Both the position numbers and the translations under genes were made by a program. Below are positions 29,089 to 38,603 of a DNA stretch of 64,000 nucleotides, piece after piece. Position 1 is the first letter of the stretch; every line of letters begins with the position of its first letter. The stretch is taken from the NCBI RefSeq assembly GCF_947500695.1, contig NZ_CANMSS010000005.1, positions 1 through 64,000 of the forward strand. The letters run 5' to 3'. The notes beneath the pieces were generated by a model. It was given only the letters and a program-made list of their open reading frames with translations. It had not been told where the DNA came from and made no database searches. The DNA is from an uncultured Pseudoteredinibacter sp. (GTDB lineage: Bacteria > Pseudomonadota > Gammaproteobacteria > Pseudomonadales > Cellvibrionaceae).

Positions 29089-30196
29089 GAGTATCGATTT
29101 CTACTTCTACCATCATTCCTGGTTTTAGCAGGCCTTCTTCTTGCTCTATCGCTAGGCGCAAGCTTAATCGCTGAGTAACTTTGGTGAAATTGCCACTCGG
29201 GTTGGGGTTGGGCAATAGGGCGAATTGGCTGCTGGTGGCATGATCAATACGCTCGACGATGGCCGTAAAGTTTTTGTCTGGATAAGCATCTACCGATACC
29301 GAGGCCTTGTCGCCAACACTGATATGACGTACCTGGGTTTCTTTAATATTAGCCTTGATCCAAATATCGTTAGGGTCATGCAGCATCAGTAAGCGTCGGC
29401 CCGCTGGCATAAACTCGCCTGCGTGAACAAAGGTTTTATCCACTACGGCAGTTGTTAAAGGGCTATAAATTTTACGATCGTTTAAGGCAATCTCGGTATT
29501 GTGTTTCTCAACCTGCAGCAGTTCCAGTTCACGCTCTAAAATAGCCAGTGTTTTGGTTTGAATTTCGCGCTCCTGCAAAGCTGCTTTGGCCTGCGACATG
29601 GCGGATTCCAACTGATGTAATTGTGCCTCGGCTTCATCGTAAGCATGGCGGGATTTTGAATGTTCTAGCTGAGCATCTTCCCAGACTTGGGCGCTAATTA
29701 ACTTTTTTTGCCACATGCTTTTTGAACGCTCAAAGTTCGATTGCGCTGCTGATACGACCGATGCTGCTTTCTTTAAGCTGGCTTGATTGCGCTCTACGGC
29801 AGCGACGCTGGCGGCATATTGATTATCGACGTTACTGCCCACTAGTTGTAACTGAGCACGAGCACGTTCGATGCTGAGCTGTTGATTGGCAATTTTTAAT
29901 TCGATGGTTTTTAAAGACAGCTCTGTTTGTCTTGAATCCATCTGAATCAGCAGTGTATCTCTGTCGACGGTTTGACCGCTGTTCACCGGCATTTCCACGA
30001 TCCAGCCAGGAACTCGACTCGATAGCGAAACAATATTACTGGCGATATGGGCATCATCAAGATATACCGTGTAGCTGCGCTTATACAGCCATTGGCCTAT
30101 TAAGATTAAAGCGATTAGGCTGCTAGCAATAATTAAAGGGCGTTTTTTATTGGCGGATAACTTCTGCTTTGATTCGCTCATGGTGGACTCGCTCAT
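29078..30196 (-). CDS. emrA: HlyD/EmrA-family membrane fusion protein
   Basis: The periplasmic adaptor that links EmrB to an outer-membrane channel. The 372-residue protein has a membrane helix (about residues 20-40), a biotinyl-lipoyl-like domain starting VSSRVPGWIVEMPVNSGQTVDRDTLLI, a long coiled-coil hairpin (about 75-215) and a beta-barrel domain with NDIWIKANIKETQVRHI. The first five codons are nearly repeated (MSEST/MSESK), so a second ATG at 30181 is an alternative start. It is 7 bp downstream of marR. Confidence 0.92.
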   Translation of the reverse strand: MSESTMSESKQKLSANKKRPLIIASSLIALILIGQWLYKRSYTVYLDDAHIASNIVSLSSRVPGWIVEMPVNSGQTVDRDTLLIQMDSRQTELSLKTIELKIANQQLSIERARAQLQLVGSNVDNQYAASVAAVERNQASLKKAASVVSAAQSNFERSKSMWQKKLISAQVWEDAQLEHSKSRHAYDEAEAQLHQLESAMSQAKAALQEREIQTKTLAILERELELLQVEKHNTEIALNDRKIYSPLTTAVVDKTFVHAGEFMPAGRRLLMLHDPNDIWIKANIKETQVRHISVGDKASVSVDAYPDKNFTAIVERIDHATSSQFALLPNPNPSGNFTKVTQRLSLRLAIEQEEGLLKPGMMVEVEIDTRDL

Positions 30197-30203
30197 AGTA
30201 CTC

Positions 30204-30671
30204 TCAACGACCCCTTTGCATATTGAGTTTCATATGATTTAGGTTTTGTGAAAGCTGCATGCGCCTGACTTTACTTAAGCCTTCCAGTGCTTGTTGGGCT
30301 AACTCTTCTGTTAACTTGTCGATATCCGGTAACAGGGCGATGGCTTTCTCGGTAGCATAGACAAGGCGTCGTCGGCCATCGCTTGGGTCTGGGCGGCGCT
30401 CGATGAGATCAGCACTTTCCATCTTATCGATAATGGTGCCAAGGGGGGCTTTTTCCATGCCTAGGTTTTCGGCAAGCTCGGTTTGGCTTTGGCCGTCTTG
30501 GCGTGATAAGCGGATGAGAATGCGTGATTGAGAGCGGCTTAACTCAAAGCCTTGCAGGCGTAGGCGACGATTAAACTCATTAGTCATAATGCGGGTTAAA
30601 TCGTTAATCAACCAACAAAGTTCCTGTTCACCTTCCTCTTCAATACTGATGCCCATTTGGTGATGTTGCAT
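30204..30671 (-). CDS. MarR-family transcriptional regulator of the efflux operon
   Basis: The 155-residue protein has a MarR winged-helix domain: ELSRSQSRILIRLSRQDGQSQTELAENLGMEKAPLGTIIDKMESADLIERRPDPSDGRRRLVYAT, where DGRRR is the wing. GGGAGAG precedes its ATG. It is the first gene of marR-emrA-emrB, and a palindrome that looks like its operator lies 70-90 bp upstream. It probably represses the operon until a toxic phenolic-type ligand binds. The ligand is unknown. Confidence 0.9.
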   Translation of the reverse strand: MQHHQMGISIEEEGEQELCWLINDLTRIMTNEFNRRLRLQGFELSRSQSRILIRLSRQDGQSQTELAENLGMEKAPLGTIIDKMESADLIERRPDPSDGRRRLVYATEKAIALLPDIDKLTEELAQQALEGLSKVRRMQLSQNLNHMKLNMQRGR

Positions 30672-30739
30672 GTATTGCCGCTCTCCCTGTAAGGCTAGAA
30701 ATCTGAATAGCCTTCTGCCAAATTAATACCGATGTCACC

Positions 30740-30759
30740 TTGGTAACATATGTTACTAA
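30740..30759. promoter_or_regulatory. Likely MarR operator
   Basis: GTAACATATGTTAC (30743-30756) is a perfect 14-bp palindrome, extended to TTGG...CTAA with one mismatch in ten. It lies between the divergent marR and enoyl-CoA hydratase genes. Size and symmetry fit a MarR dimer site; binding is inferred. Confidence 0.6.
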
Positions 30760-30908
30760 TTTGTTCGGCTTTTACACTGGTATAAATTGCCTAAATAAGG
30801 GCTAAGGTCGACGGCTTTGCGCTTTTTCGTCAATTGAACCGCTTAAACATAGACTTATAATTTGATTCAGAAAAGTAGATACACATAAATAAAACAATGG
30901 AGCCGGTG

Positions 30909-31679
30909 ATGACGGACGATATTCAGATCAAATTGGAAGGGCGCAGCCTGCACATCGTAATGGACCGCCCCAAGCGTAAAAATGCGCTGACTATGGCGAT
31001 GTATACCGCTATGGCAGATGCTATCAATAACGCTGTAGAAAACGACGAGGTTCGTAATATCGTGCTTCGTGGTGAAGCCGACTGCTTTACCAGTGGAAAT
31101 GACCTTGAAGATTTTATGAAGAACCCACCCCAGGGTGACGATAGCCCAGTGGCGACCTTTATGCGCAATCTTTATAACTGCCCGAAGCCGGTTTTGGCAG
31201 CGGTTGATGGCGATGCGGTTGGTATCGGCACCACGATGTTGTTGCACTGCGATTTGGTTTATGCCGCGAACACTGCTCGTTTGCAGATGCCTTTTGTGAG
31301 CCTAGGTTTGTGCCCTGAGTATGCTTCAAGTTATGTCTTGCCGCGTATTTGTGGACATGTAAAAGCCTCAGAGCTGCTTTTGTTTGGGGAACCTTTTGAT
31401 GCCCAAACCGCTAAGGAGTGCGGTATTGTCAATGAAGTTGTTGGCTCATCGGAGCTGCTCGCATTGGTCACAGAGAAGGCCAATAAGCTTGCTAAACAAC
31501 CACCGGCCGCAATTCGAGCGACCAAGCAGTTATTGCGAGCTCCTCGCCGCCAAGAAGGTGCCGATGTAATGGATGAAGAGATGGTGCTGTTTAGTAAGGG
31601 CTTAGAGGGCAAGGAGTTTATGGAAGCTGTAACCGCGTTCTTCGAAAAGAGGGCGCCAGATTTTTCCAGCTTCAATTAA
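30909..31679 (+). CDS. Enoyl-CoA hydratase/isomerase family protein
   Basis: A crotonase-fold enzyme of 256 residues from the ATG at 30909, which follows GGAG with proper spacing; an ATG 12 bases earlier has none. Motifs are MDRPKRKNALTMAMY, the oxyanion-hole segment FTSGNDLEDF and AAVDGDAVGIGTTML, and the PFVSLGLCPEYASSYVLPR stretch. The usual catalytic Glu of hydratases is not obvious at its position (P/E in LCPEYAS), so isomerase or other crotonase chemistry is possible. A single gene, divergent from marR. Confidence 0.85.
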   Translation: MTDDIQIKLEGRSLHIVMDRPKRKNALTMAMYTAMADAINNAVENDEVRNIVLRGEADCFTSGNDLEDFMKNPPQGDDSPVATFMRNLYNCPKPVLAAVDGDAVGIGTTMLLHCDLVYAANTARLQMPFVSLGLCPEYASSYVLPRICGHVKASELLLFGEPFDAQTAKECGIVNEVVGSSELLALVTEKANKLAKQPPAAIRATKQLLRAPRRQEGADVMDEEMVLFSKGLEGKEFMEAVTAFFEKRAPDFSSFN

Positions 31680-31747
31680 TTTGGAAAATAGGGGGCTGGA
31701 ATCTATCCGGCCCCTAAATATCTTCTTTTAGACGCTTTTTAAAGCGA

Positions 31748-32281
31748 TTAGGCGGCTATTAAGCGGTCGTAACGCTTGCTCAGTAAGTCATAAAACTTTT
31801 CGCGCTGGGTCGCGACATCTTGCTTCATGCTGACAATATCGGGTTCCTTAATATCCTGACGCCCCACGAAGACTTCTTTGCGAAAGTGCGCAATCTTGGC
31901 GCCATAGAGACGTAAGCTTCGCTCCATCAACTTCTCGCCTAGCATCAAAAGCCTAGTTTCAGCATCGGCGAGCTTTTTAAACTCTTTGATCAAATCAGCA
32001 TTAACTTGAGATAGCTCTTCGCGTCGCCCCTGTGGCCATTGATCGCCAAAACGGTATGACTCTATGACCAATGCTGAATACTTAGCAAAGATATGATTCA
32101 CCTGGCCGACATCGGTGGAGATGGCTTCCAATATGTCTACCCGGCGGTCACCGTTCTCGAGTTTATCTTGATATACATCTTTTTGACGCATGACCACCCA
32201 GGTACTCACGCCAGCAATAATGGCGCCTAGGGCGATATTGATAGAAGATTCCAGCATTGGCCAGTAGTTTAAGCTTTCCAT
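31748..32281 (-). CDS. Hypothetical membrane-anchored protein, 177 aa
   Basis: Unrecognised. It has one N-terminal membrane helix (about residues 11-30, SSINIALGAIIAGVSTWVVM) followed by a highly charged, predicted all-helical cytoplasmic or periplasmic domain without cysteines. Heptad-like runs (IKEFKKLADAETRLLMLGEKLMERSLRL) suggest a coiled coil. The region between it and the next gene is 115 bp. Context gives no clue: DUF3820 is downstream on the same strand order, and the hydratase is convergent. Confidence 0.6.
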   Translation of the reverse strand: MESLNYWPMLESSINIALGAIIAGVSTWVVMRQKDVYQDKLENGDRRVDILEAISTDVGQVNHIFAKYSALVIESYRFGDQWPQGRREELSQVNADLIKEFKKLADAETRLLMLGEKLMERSLRLYGAKIAHFRKEVFVGRQDIKEPDIVSMKQDVATQREKFYDLLSKRYDRLIAA

Positions 32282-32396
32282 GGTGCGTAGCTCGGTGTCG
32301 ATCGGTTGACGGAAAAAGAATACTTAGCAAGTACTAAGCACTCTTTGTGCCAACTGTGAGCTTTCGTGGCGCTAAGCCCTTAGGCGTGCGCAAGAA

Positions 32397-32639
32397 TTAA
32401 TGGAATTTCGGAATTTGCCCTTTGCGCAGAGGGTCTAGCAGGTATTCCAAACCATTGAGCTTGATTTGGTACAGCAAGGCCAACTGCCGACCGAGCTTAT
32501 TGTCAGGAAAGCCACCTTTGGAGTGCATCCAAACTAAATAGGGCTCTGGTAGGTCGGCCAGTAGACGGCCTTGGTATTTGCCATAAGGCATTTGCTGCTG
32601 GACCAACTCCAGCAGCATGCGAGGGTCTAGATCTTCCAC
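32397..32639 (-). CDS. DUF3820 family protein
   Basis: An 80-residue protein matching DUF3820, described as putative quorum-sensing-regulated virulence factors. Conserved pieces are MPYGKYQGRLLADLPEPYLVWM and KGGFPDNKLGRQLALLYQIKLNGLEYLL. The start is a GTG after AGGAAAA at somewhat long spacing. It follows corC by 24 bp and is probably part of the same transcript, taking the position where lnt usually lies. Confidence 0.8.
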   Translation of the reverse strand: MEDLDPRMLLELVQQQMPYGKYQGRLLADLPEPYLVWMHSKGGFPDNKLGRQLALLYQIKLNGLEYLLDPLRKGQIPKFH

Positions 32640-32663
32640 TGTCGCCAGTTTTCCTTGCTTGGA

Positions 32664-33521
32664 CTAGTTGTCTTTACTGGGTATCGTTAGGCGCAGTAGA
32701 TGTATCTTGCGGCTATCAGAGTAGAGAACCTTGAAAACATAGCCCTGAATCTCGACCTGCTCATTACGGCTGGGTAGGTGACCAAAGGCCTGCATTACGA
32801 TGCCGCCAATGGTATCGAACTCATCTTCACTGAAGCCAGATTCAAACTGCTCATTGAATTCTTCAATAGGCGTCAAGGCTTTGACAATGTAATCGCTGTC
32901 AGAGACCTGACGAATTGAGGCTTCTTCTTCCTCTTCATCGGTCTCATCTTCGATTTCGCCCACAATTTCTTCGAGTAGGTCTTCAATCGTAACTAGGCCG
33001 GCGATACCACCATACTCGTCGATAACCATGGCCATATGGTAGCGATTTTCACGAAACTCGCGCAGTAACACGTTTAAACGCTTGCTCTCCGGGATAACGA
33101 CCGCAGGGCGGATGATTTTACTGAGATCGAAGTCTTCGGTGCCACCGAGTATAAGAGGTAGCAGGTCTTTGGCTAGTAGGATGCCTTTGATATCGTCAAT
33201 GGATTCCCCAATCACAGGGAAGCGGGAATGACCAGATTCAATCACTTTCGGGAGTAGCTCAGCTGGGCTGTCTTCAATATTGAGTACCACCATCTGTGGA
33301 CGGGGAATCAATACTTCGCGAACCTGCTGGTCAGCTACATCCAGAGCCCCCTCAATAATGCTCAGGGCTTCTTCATCCAAGAGCTCGCGCTCGGCGGCTT
33401 CCTTGATGATGGCCAGCAGCTCCTCACGGGAGTTTGGCTCACTGGAAAAATTACTAAAAAAGCGATCTAACCAAGATCTCTCTTGGCCATTAGACTGGCT
33501 ACTCGACGGGTCTTCGCTCAT
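32664..33521 (-). CDS. corC: CorC/YbeX CBS-domain protein (CorC_HlyC)
   Basis: The 285-residue cytoplasmic protein has a CBS pair (about residues 65-190, with [22 protein letters not shown] and [23 protein letters not shown]) and a C-terminal CorC_HlyC domain (about 200-285, [26 protein letters not shown]). It is linked to Mg2+/Co2+ homeostasis and membrane integrity. It has no membrane helices, which matches the short YbeX type. It follows ybeY in the miaB-ybeZ-ybeY-corC block; lnt, the normal next gene, is absent here. Confidence 0.95.
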   Translation of the reverse strand: MSEDPSSSQSNGQERSWLDRFFSNFSSEPNSREELLAIIKEAAERELLDEEALSIIEGALDVADQQVREVLIPRPQMVVLNIEDSPAELLPKVIESGHSRFPVIGESIDDIKGILLAKDLLPLILGGTEDFDLSKIIRPAVVIPESKRLNVLLREFRENRYHMAMVIDEYGGIAGLVTIEDLLEEIVGEIEDETDEEEEEASIRQVSDSDYIVKALTPIEEFNEQFESGFSEDEFDTIGGIVMQAFGHLPSRNEQVEIQGYVFKVLYSDSRKIHLLRLTIPSKDN

Positions 33522-33604
33522 GGCGAATTAGGCTCCTCTATTTTTGGGGGCGACTATTCTAGCACTGCATTTCATAGAAAAACCATGATTTTACTTGGGC
33601 TGCA

Positions 33605-34066
33605 CTAGTTGCTTTCGTCTGGGTAGGGCTCGGCGTAGCCAAGCCCAGTAATTAAACGGCTTTCCAAGGCTTCCATCTCTTCGGCCTCAGCATCTTCTAT
33701 ATGGTCGAAACCCAGCAAATGCAAGCATCCATGGATGGCCATATGGGCCCAGTGGGCCTCCAGTGACTTGTTCTGCTCCTGAGCTTCCTGCTCTACGACG
33801 CTGGCACAAATGACCAAATCACCCAAAAGTGGAATGTCCACTTCAGGAGGAAGATCGGCTGGAAAAGATAGAACATTAGTGGGCTTATCTTTATCTCGGT
33901 ACTGCTTGTTTAAAGCTTGGCTTTCGTCCCTATCGACAATGCGAATGCTGAGTTCGGCCTCATCACGCAAGCCGATTAGGGCAGCACTTATCCATCGAGT
34001 AAAGTCGGCTTCCCCTGGGTTGTCTCCGTTCGATACATCCTCAAGGTCGACATGCAGCGCTGTCAC
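33605..34066 (-). CDS. ybeY: rRNA maturation endoribonuclease YbeY
   Basis: YbeY is a zinc-dependent endoribonuclease that matures 16S rRNA and takes part in ribosome quality control. The 153-residue protein has the metal motif [15 protein letters not shown] (HxxxHxxxxxH type) near residues 113-127. The preceding strand [12 protein letters not shown] and the adjacent GDLVIC stretch are typical. It starts at a GTG that overlaps the ybeZ stop (GTGA), so translation is coupled. Its length is normal. Confidence 0.96.
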   Translation of the reverse strand: MTALHVDLEDVSNGDNPGEADFTRWISAALIGLRDEAELSIRIVDRDESQALNKQYRDKDKPTNVLSFPADLPPEVDIPLLGDLVICASVVEQEAQEQNKSLEAHWAHMAIHGCLHLLGFDHIEDAEAEEMEALESRLITGLGYAEPYPDESN

Positions 34067-35148
34067 TTGTCGCTATTCTCTTGCTGCACATCGAAGTCAT
34101 CGTAGGCTTCGACGATGCGTTGCACTAGGGGATGACGTACCACATCTTTGGAATTGAAAAAGGTAAAGCTGATACCGTCAACACCTTCTAACACTTCAAT
34201 AGCATGACGCAAGCCTGAAGCAATACCGCGAGGTAAATCGATCTGGCTTGGGTCGCCATTAATAACCGCAGTAGAACCAAAGCCAATTCGAGTTAGGAAC
34301 ATCTTCATTTGTTCGCGTGTGGTATTTTGGCTTTCATCCAGAATAACAAAGGCATTGTTCAAGGTTCGGCCGCGCATATAAGCTAGCGGGGCGACTTCAA
34401 TTACGTTGCGCTCGATGAGTTTGTCGACGGTTTCAAAACCCAACATCTCATAAAGCGCGTCATATAGTGGGCGCAAGTATGGATCCACTTTTTGTGATAG
34501 ATCACCTGGCAAGAAACCGAGTTTTTCACCGGCCTCTACGGCAGGTCGTACCAATAAAATACGTTCAATCTCATCTTTAAGAAGAGCTTCCACAGCGCAA
34601 GCAACCGCCAAATAGGTTTTACCTGTACCCGCTGGGCCAATACCAAAATTAATATCATTGGTCTGTACAGCGCGAACGTATTTTTGTTGATTTTTACCTC
34701 TGGGTTTAACCGTACATTTTTTAGTGCGGATTAAGGTAAGTGGCATTTCAACTTTGCTGCTGTTCTGTTCGGCAACGGGAGCTTCTGACATATGTTCTTC
34801 TACGCTGTTGTCTTGTAAGGCGAGGTGAATTTCATCTGGGGTTAATTCTTCTTTTTCGGTAATACGGTAAAGCTGCTGCAAAATTTTTGCGGCGGCATGG
34901 GCTTTACCCTGTTGACCGATAAAACTGAATTGATTGCCGCGGTTTCTAATTTCGATCCCTAAGCGCTCTTCTATTTGACGCAGGTGTCGGTCGAATTGGC
35001 CGTTAAGGTTAGCCAAGCGGCGGCTGTCGGCAGGCTCTAAAGCAATACGATGGCTGGCATCGGCTTTAGAGTTCTTGTTCCGAGTGTCTTTCTGCTTATT
35101 GTGTTTAGCAGTCTTTGTCTCGGTTTGTTTGCTGGTGGTACTGTCCAA
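34063..35148 (-). CDS. ybeZ: PhoH-like ATPase YbeZ
   Basis: A cytoplasmic P-loop NTPase that works with YbeY. The 361-residue reading has an unusually long, Lys-rich N-terminal extension (first about 35 residues) before the family start-like [35 protein letters not shown]. Walker A is [13 protein letters not shown] (near 176-188) and Walker B is [12 protein letters not shown]. The only in-frame starts nearby are TTG/GTG/CTG codons, so the true N-terminus is uncertain. It heads the ybeZ-ybeY-corC operon, downstream of miaB. Confidence 0.93.
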   Translation of the reverse strand: MDSTTSKQTETKTAKHNKQKDTRNKNSKADASHRIALEPADSRRLANLNGQFDRHLRQIEERLGIEIRNRGNQFSFIGQQGKAHAAAKILQQLYRITEKEELTPDEIHLALQDNSVEEHMSEAPVAEQNSSKVEMPLTLIRTKKCTVKPRGKNQQKYVRAVQTNDINFGIGPAGTGKTYLAVACAVEALLKDEIERILLVRPAVEAGEKLGFLPGDLSQKVDPYLRPLYDALYEMLGFETVDKLIERNVIEVAPLAYMRGRTLNNAFVILDESQNTTREQMKMFLTRIGFGSTAVINGDPSQIDLPRGIASGLRHAIEVLEGVDGISFTFFNSKDVVRHPLVQRIVEAYDDFDVQQENSDK

Positions 35149-35357
35149 AAGTGTTTCTATTCTCGCGGTGTCTGTTGATGGCTCCAGCTTACTGCAAAAG
35201 CCTAATAGGCGAAATATCGCTTATGTCCTAAAAAGTACGCTGTTATTGCGCTTGTTTATTAGCCCAGCGTGAAAGCAGAGCTAATACCGTTCAATGAGTT
35301 AACGGCCTTATAATATAGACGATACTTATGGTCTAAATGTGACAATAAGGCGAATCT

Positions 35358-36758
35358 CTAAGCTTCGTCTAACTCGCTGCTGATTAAAGTGCCGCGCAAA
35401 GAGTTTGGCAAAGCTTCTTCAATAAGAATATCGGCAAACTTACCGATCAGCTCGGCTTGTTCGCAGCGGAAGTTCACCACGCGGTTGTTCTCGGTACGGC
35501 CGGCCAATTGACCTGGGTCTTTCTTTGAGTAACCACTAACCAACACGCGCTCTACATTGCCCACCATTTTGCGGCTGATATCCATAGCTTGCTGGTTGAT
35601 GCGATCCTGCAGGATTCTCAAACGCTGCTTTTTAACAGACTCATCGGTGTCGTCCGCTAAGTCTGCCGCGGGTGTTCCCGGGCGCGCGCTATAAATAAAG
35701 GAAAATGACATATCGAAATTCATATCGCCAATTAACTTCATGGTAGCTTCAAAATCTTGCTCGGTTTCACCTGGGAATCCAATAATAAAATCAGAAGAGA
35801 AGCAAATGTCGGGGCGAATGGCTTTTAGGCGACGCAATTTAGATTTGTACTCGATACAAGTGTGGCCACGCTTCATGGCCATTAAAATACGATCTGAGCC
35901 GCTTTGCACAGGTAGGTGTATATGACTAACCAGTTCCGGTACTTCGCCATATACATCAATTAAACTGTCTGAGAACTCAACCGGGTGAGAAGTGGTAAAG
36001 CGGATACGATCAATGCCATCGACCGCGGCGACATAGGTGATTAATTCCGCTAAATCGACAATGTCGCCAGCGCTGTTGTCACCGCGGTAAGCGTTAACGT
36101 TTTGGCCTAGCAGATTAATTTCACGTACGCCTTGGGCCGCCAATGCGGCGACTTCCGCCATCACGTCCTGCACGGGGCGGCTAACTTCCTCGCCACGAGT
36201 GTAAGGCACAACGCAGAAGGTACAGTATTTAGAGCAACCTTCCATAATCGATACAAAGGCGCTAACCCCGTCGGCTTCTGGGGTTGGTAAGTTATCGAAC
36301 TTTTCAATTTCAGGGAAACTGATATCAACCACCACCGCGCCGTTATCGGTTTTGTGGGTTTCCATCATTTCTGGCAGACGGTGCAAAGTCTGCGGACCAA
36401 AAATCAGGTCAACATGGGGGGCGCGTTTAGCAATTGCATCACCTTCTTGGCTGGCCACACAGCCGCCAACACCAATGATCAGATCTGGGTTTTTATCTTT
36501 GTACTTTTTCCAGCGCCCTAGCTGATGGTAAAGCTTGTCTTGGGCCTTCTCACGAATAGAGCAAGTGTTTACCAGTAACACATCGGCTTCAGCTGGATCC
36601 TCGGTGGTCTCCATCTGGTGGCTATCACCTAATAGGTCACGCATACGAGCTGAGTCATATTCATTCATTTGGCAGCCATGGGTCTGAATAAACAGTTTTT
36701 TCACGCTGCTTTCGGCCGATTCTGTTGGGCTGACTGGGTTTGACTCGCTGGCTGACAT
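35358..36758 (-). CDS. miaB: tRNA-2-methylthio-N6-dimethylallyladenosine synthase MiaB
   Basis: MiaB adds a methylthio group to i6A37 of tRNAs reading UNN codons, using two 4Fe-4S clusters and SAM. The 466-residue protein has the N-terminal UPF0004 domain with cysteines in [22 protein letters not shown] and GVGGCVA, the radical-SAM motif CSKYCTFC (residues 173-180) and a C-terminal TRAM domain (about 398-460). Gene order miaB-ybeZ-ybeY-corC is standard. It diverges from the DUF1820 gene. Confidence 0.97.
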   Translation of the reverse strand: MSASESNPVSPTESAESSVKKLFIQTHGCQMNEYDSARMRDLLGDSHQMETTEDPAEADVLLVNTCSIREKAQDKLYHQLGRWKKYKDKNPDLIIGVGGCVASQEGDAIAKRAPHVDLIFGPQTLHRLPEMMETHKTDNGAVVVDISFPEIEKFDNLPTPEADGVSAFVSIMEGCSKYCTFCVVPYTRGEEVSRPVQDVMAEVAALAAQGVREINLLGQNVNAYRGDNSAGDIVDLAELITYVAAVDGIDRIRFTTSHPVEFSDSLIDVYGEVPELVSHIHLPVQSGSDRILMAMKRGHTCIEYKSKLRRLKAIRPDICFSSDFIIGFPGETEQDFEATMKLIGDMNFDMSFSFIYSARPGTPAADLADDTDESVKKQRLRILQDRINQQAMDISRKMVGNVERVLVSGYSKKDPGQLAGRTENNRVVNFRCEQAELIGKFADILIEEALPNSLRGTLISSELDEA

Positions 36759-36958
36759 ATTACTCTCAATTGCTTAAAAAACGCGCTAATTCGCGGGCGG
36801 AGCATTATAGCGGCAGAGAGGGTGAATGCCCAGTACCTAATTTGCCTCAAAGGCGCTTGTATTCTGAGCTTTCGCCCCCATTTAAGAGGCCATAGCCCAA
36901 GGGCAAATCCCCTATTTTTTATGCCTCTATATTACCGAGGCCGTTATTTGAGAACGTT

Positions 36959-37291
36959 ATGGCTGAGCAGTCTTTTTATAAAGTGATTTTTTACAACCAG
37001 AGCCAAGTGTACGAAGTGTATGCCAAGGCGATTTACCAAAGCGAAATGTATGGCTTTATCGAAGTTGAAGAGTTCGTTTTTGGTGAGCGCAGCCAGCTTT
37101 TGGTTGATCCAGGCGAAGAAAAGCTCAAAAACGAGTTTGCCGCTGTCAAGCGTTCCTTTATTCCAATGCAGGCCATTATTCGTATCGACGAGGTTGAGCA
37201 GCAGGGCACGGGTAAGGTCAGTGATATTAGCCCAAGCGATAAGATTGCTCAGTTCCCTGGAATGCCCAGCAAGCCGAGCCCTGCGGAGTAA
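36959..37291 (+). CDS. DUF1820 family protein
   Basis: A 110-residue cytoplasmic protein with the DUF1820 pattern: FYKVIFYNQSQVYEVYAKAIYQSEMYGFIEVEEFVFGE followed by EEKLKNEFAAVKRSFIPMQAIIRIDEVEQQG. Its function is unknown. In pseudomonads it commonly lies beside miaB in divergent orientation, as here. Its stop is two bases before the ATG of the next gene, so the two form an operon. Confidence 0.88.
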   Translation: MAEQSFYKVIFYNQSQVYEVYAKAIYQSEMYGFIEVEEFVFGERSQLLVDPGEEKLKNEFAAVKRSFIPMQAIIRIDEVEQQGTGKVSDISPSDKIAQFPGMPSKPSPAE

Positions 37292-37293
37292 AT

Positions 37294-38088
37294 ATGGCCG
37301 GGCTGCTGAATTATCGCATTGATGGTGATGATGGAAATGAGGGTAAGAGTAAAGAGACCGTGGTATTGATCCACGGTTTATTCGGTTCTCTGGAAAACTT
37401 AGGTGCTATCGCTCGGGCTTTGCAAGAAGACTATCGCGTAATATCCGTTGATTTGCCTAACCATGGTCGATCGCCCTGGGTGCCAGAGAGCGAAATGAGT
37501 TTGCCTGCCATGGCTGCACAGCTATTAGCGCTATTAGATCAGCTAGCTGTAAAGCGCTGTGCCTTATTGGGGCATTCCTTAGGTGGTAAGGTTGCGATGG
37601 AGTTGGCGATGGCAGCGCCCGAGCGTATAACGCGCTTGATTGCTGCAGATATAGCTCCAGTCCAATACCAGCGCCGTCATGATGGCATCTTCGCGGCCCT
37701 GCGGGCCTTGCCATTAGATAATTTGAGTGGGCGCCGAGAGGCCGATCAATTTCTACAAGATAAAATTGAGGAAGCCGGGGTTAGGCAGTTTTTACTCAAG
37801 AGTCTGTACAAAAACGAACATGGTCGGTATCAGTGGCGAATGAATTTGGAAGGCTTGTATCAGGCTTACAATGAATTTGTAGCCGCTCCTAGCCATAAGC
37901 GCTACCAAGGGCCCAGCTTGTTCATCAAGGGTGAGCTTTCCGACTATGTTTTGGAAGAGCACCGTGAGGCAGTAACCTCGCGCTTCCCCAATGTGCAACT
38001 TAAAGTTATGCAGGGCTGCACTCATTGGCTGCATGCCCAAAAGCCAGAAACCTTTGCTCGCCTGTGCCTTAAATTTCTCGCCGGTTGA
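37294..38088 (+). CDS. Alpha/beta hydrolase (YbfF type)
   Basis: The 264-residue alpha/beta hydrolase has the oxyanion motif LIHGLFGSLENLGAI, the DLPNHGRSPW segment, the nucleophile elbow LLGHSLGGKVAMELA (Ser near residue 95) and a C-terminal GCTHWLHAQKPE with the catalytic His. The acid is probably in FIKGELSDYV. YbfF is an esterase active on acyl-CoA-like substrates, but the physiological substrate is not known. It is the second gene after DUF1820, two bases apart. Confidence 0.9.
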   Translation: MAGLLNYRIDGDDGNEGKSKETVVLIHGLFGSLENLGAIARALQEDYRVISVDLPNHGRSPWVPESEMSLPAMAAQLLALLDQLAVKRCALLGHSLGGKVAMELAMAAPERITRLIAADIAPVQYQRRHDGIFAALRALPLDNLSGRREADQFLQDKIEEAGVRQFLLKSLYKNEHGRYQWRMNLEGLYQAYNEFVAAPSHKRYQGPSLFIKGELSDYVLEEHREAVTSRFPNVQLKVMQGCTHWLHAQKPETFARLCLKFLAG

Positions 38089-38603
38089 ACAGCGTAAAAT
38101 CCTGTGGGCTGTGTAAACCGGCCCTTTGGCACCTATTTCCTTTTCGTTAAAAAGTACCAAGTGACAGCATTGCCTGCCTCTTAGGCTTCCTAGTAAGTAA
38201 CTGCCTACTGGTTTTACTCGTTTTTTATTCACAAGTGTCAAAAAAACTGTGAAGCAGGCACGATAAATAGGCTGTCAACCAGTTTTATGCTTCAAAAATA
38301 GCGTAACTTGTTGTTTTTTAATCAGTATAAATGGCTGTATAAAAAATATACAAAATGCTGCTGGGGCCGAGCTGCCGTGTATTGCGTTGGTTTTCACCTA
38401 ACTTTTAACACACTTATCCACAGAAGATGTGGGTAACTCAGGATGTGGATAAAATTTGGCTTTATTGTTGTATAGACAATCAATTTGCAGGGGAAATCAT
38501 CAGCAACTTTTCAATTTGGCAGCTGCGACTAATGTCTAATGGCTCTATGATGGTTGTCAGACCATGCTAAAACGTTTTTTACCCAAAGTACTGTGGATTG
38601 TTA
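38089..38603. other. 515-bp intergenic region with DnaA-box cluster, upstream of crbS
   Basis: No supported gene. The left part is mixed and A/T-rich. Three DnaA-box-like 9-mers lie at 38414-38452 (listed separately), and a weaker one, TGTGGATTG, at 38592-38600 overlaps the crbS start region. This stretch must also hold the crbS promoter. Confidence 0.6.
38414..38452. promoter_or_regulatory. Cluster of three DnaA-box-like sites
   Basis: TTATCCACA (38414-38422) and the reverse-strand box TGTGGATAA (38444-38452) both match the strict E. coli DnaA consensus. Between them TGTGGGTAA (38428-38436) differs at one base. Spacing between starts is 14 and 16 bp. No dnaA, gidA or rnpA neighbours are present, so this is more likely a regulatory or DnaA-titrating cluster than the replication origin. 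Confidence 0.6.

Noticed and set aside
30897..30908. Upstream ATG as enoyl-CoA hydratase start
   Set aside because: No ribosome site precedes it, whereas the ATG at 30909 has GGAG at good spacing.
38414..38452. Chromosomal origin of replication
   Set aside because: Only three boxes, no dnaA, dnaN, gidA or rnpA nearby, and no clear AT-rich 13-mers; called a DnaA-box cluster only.
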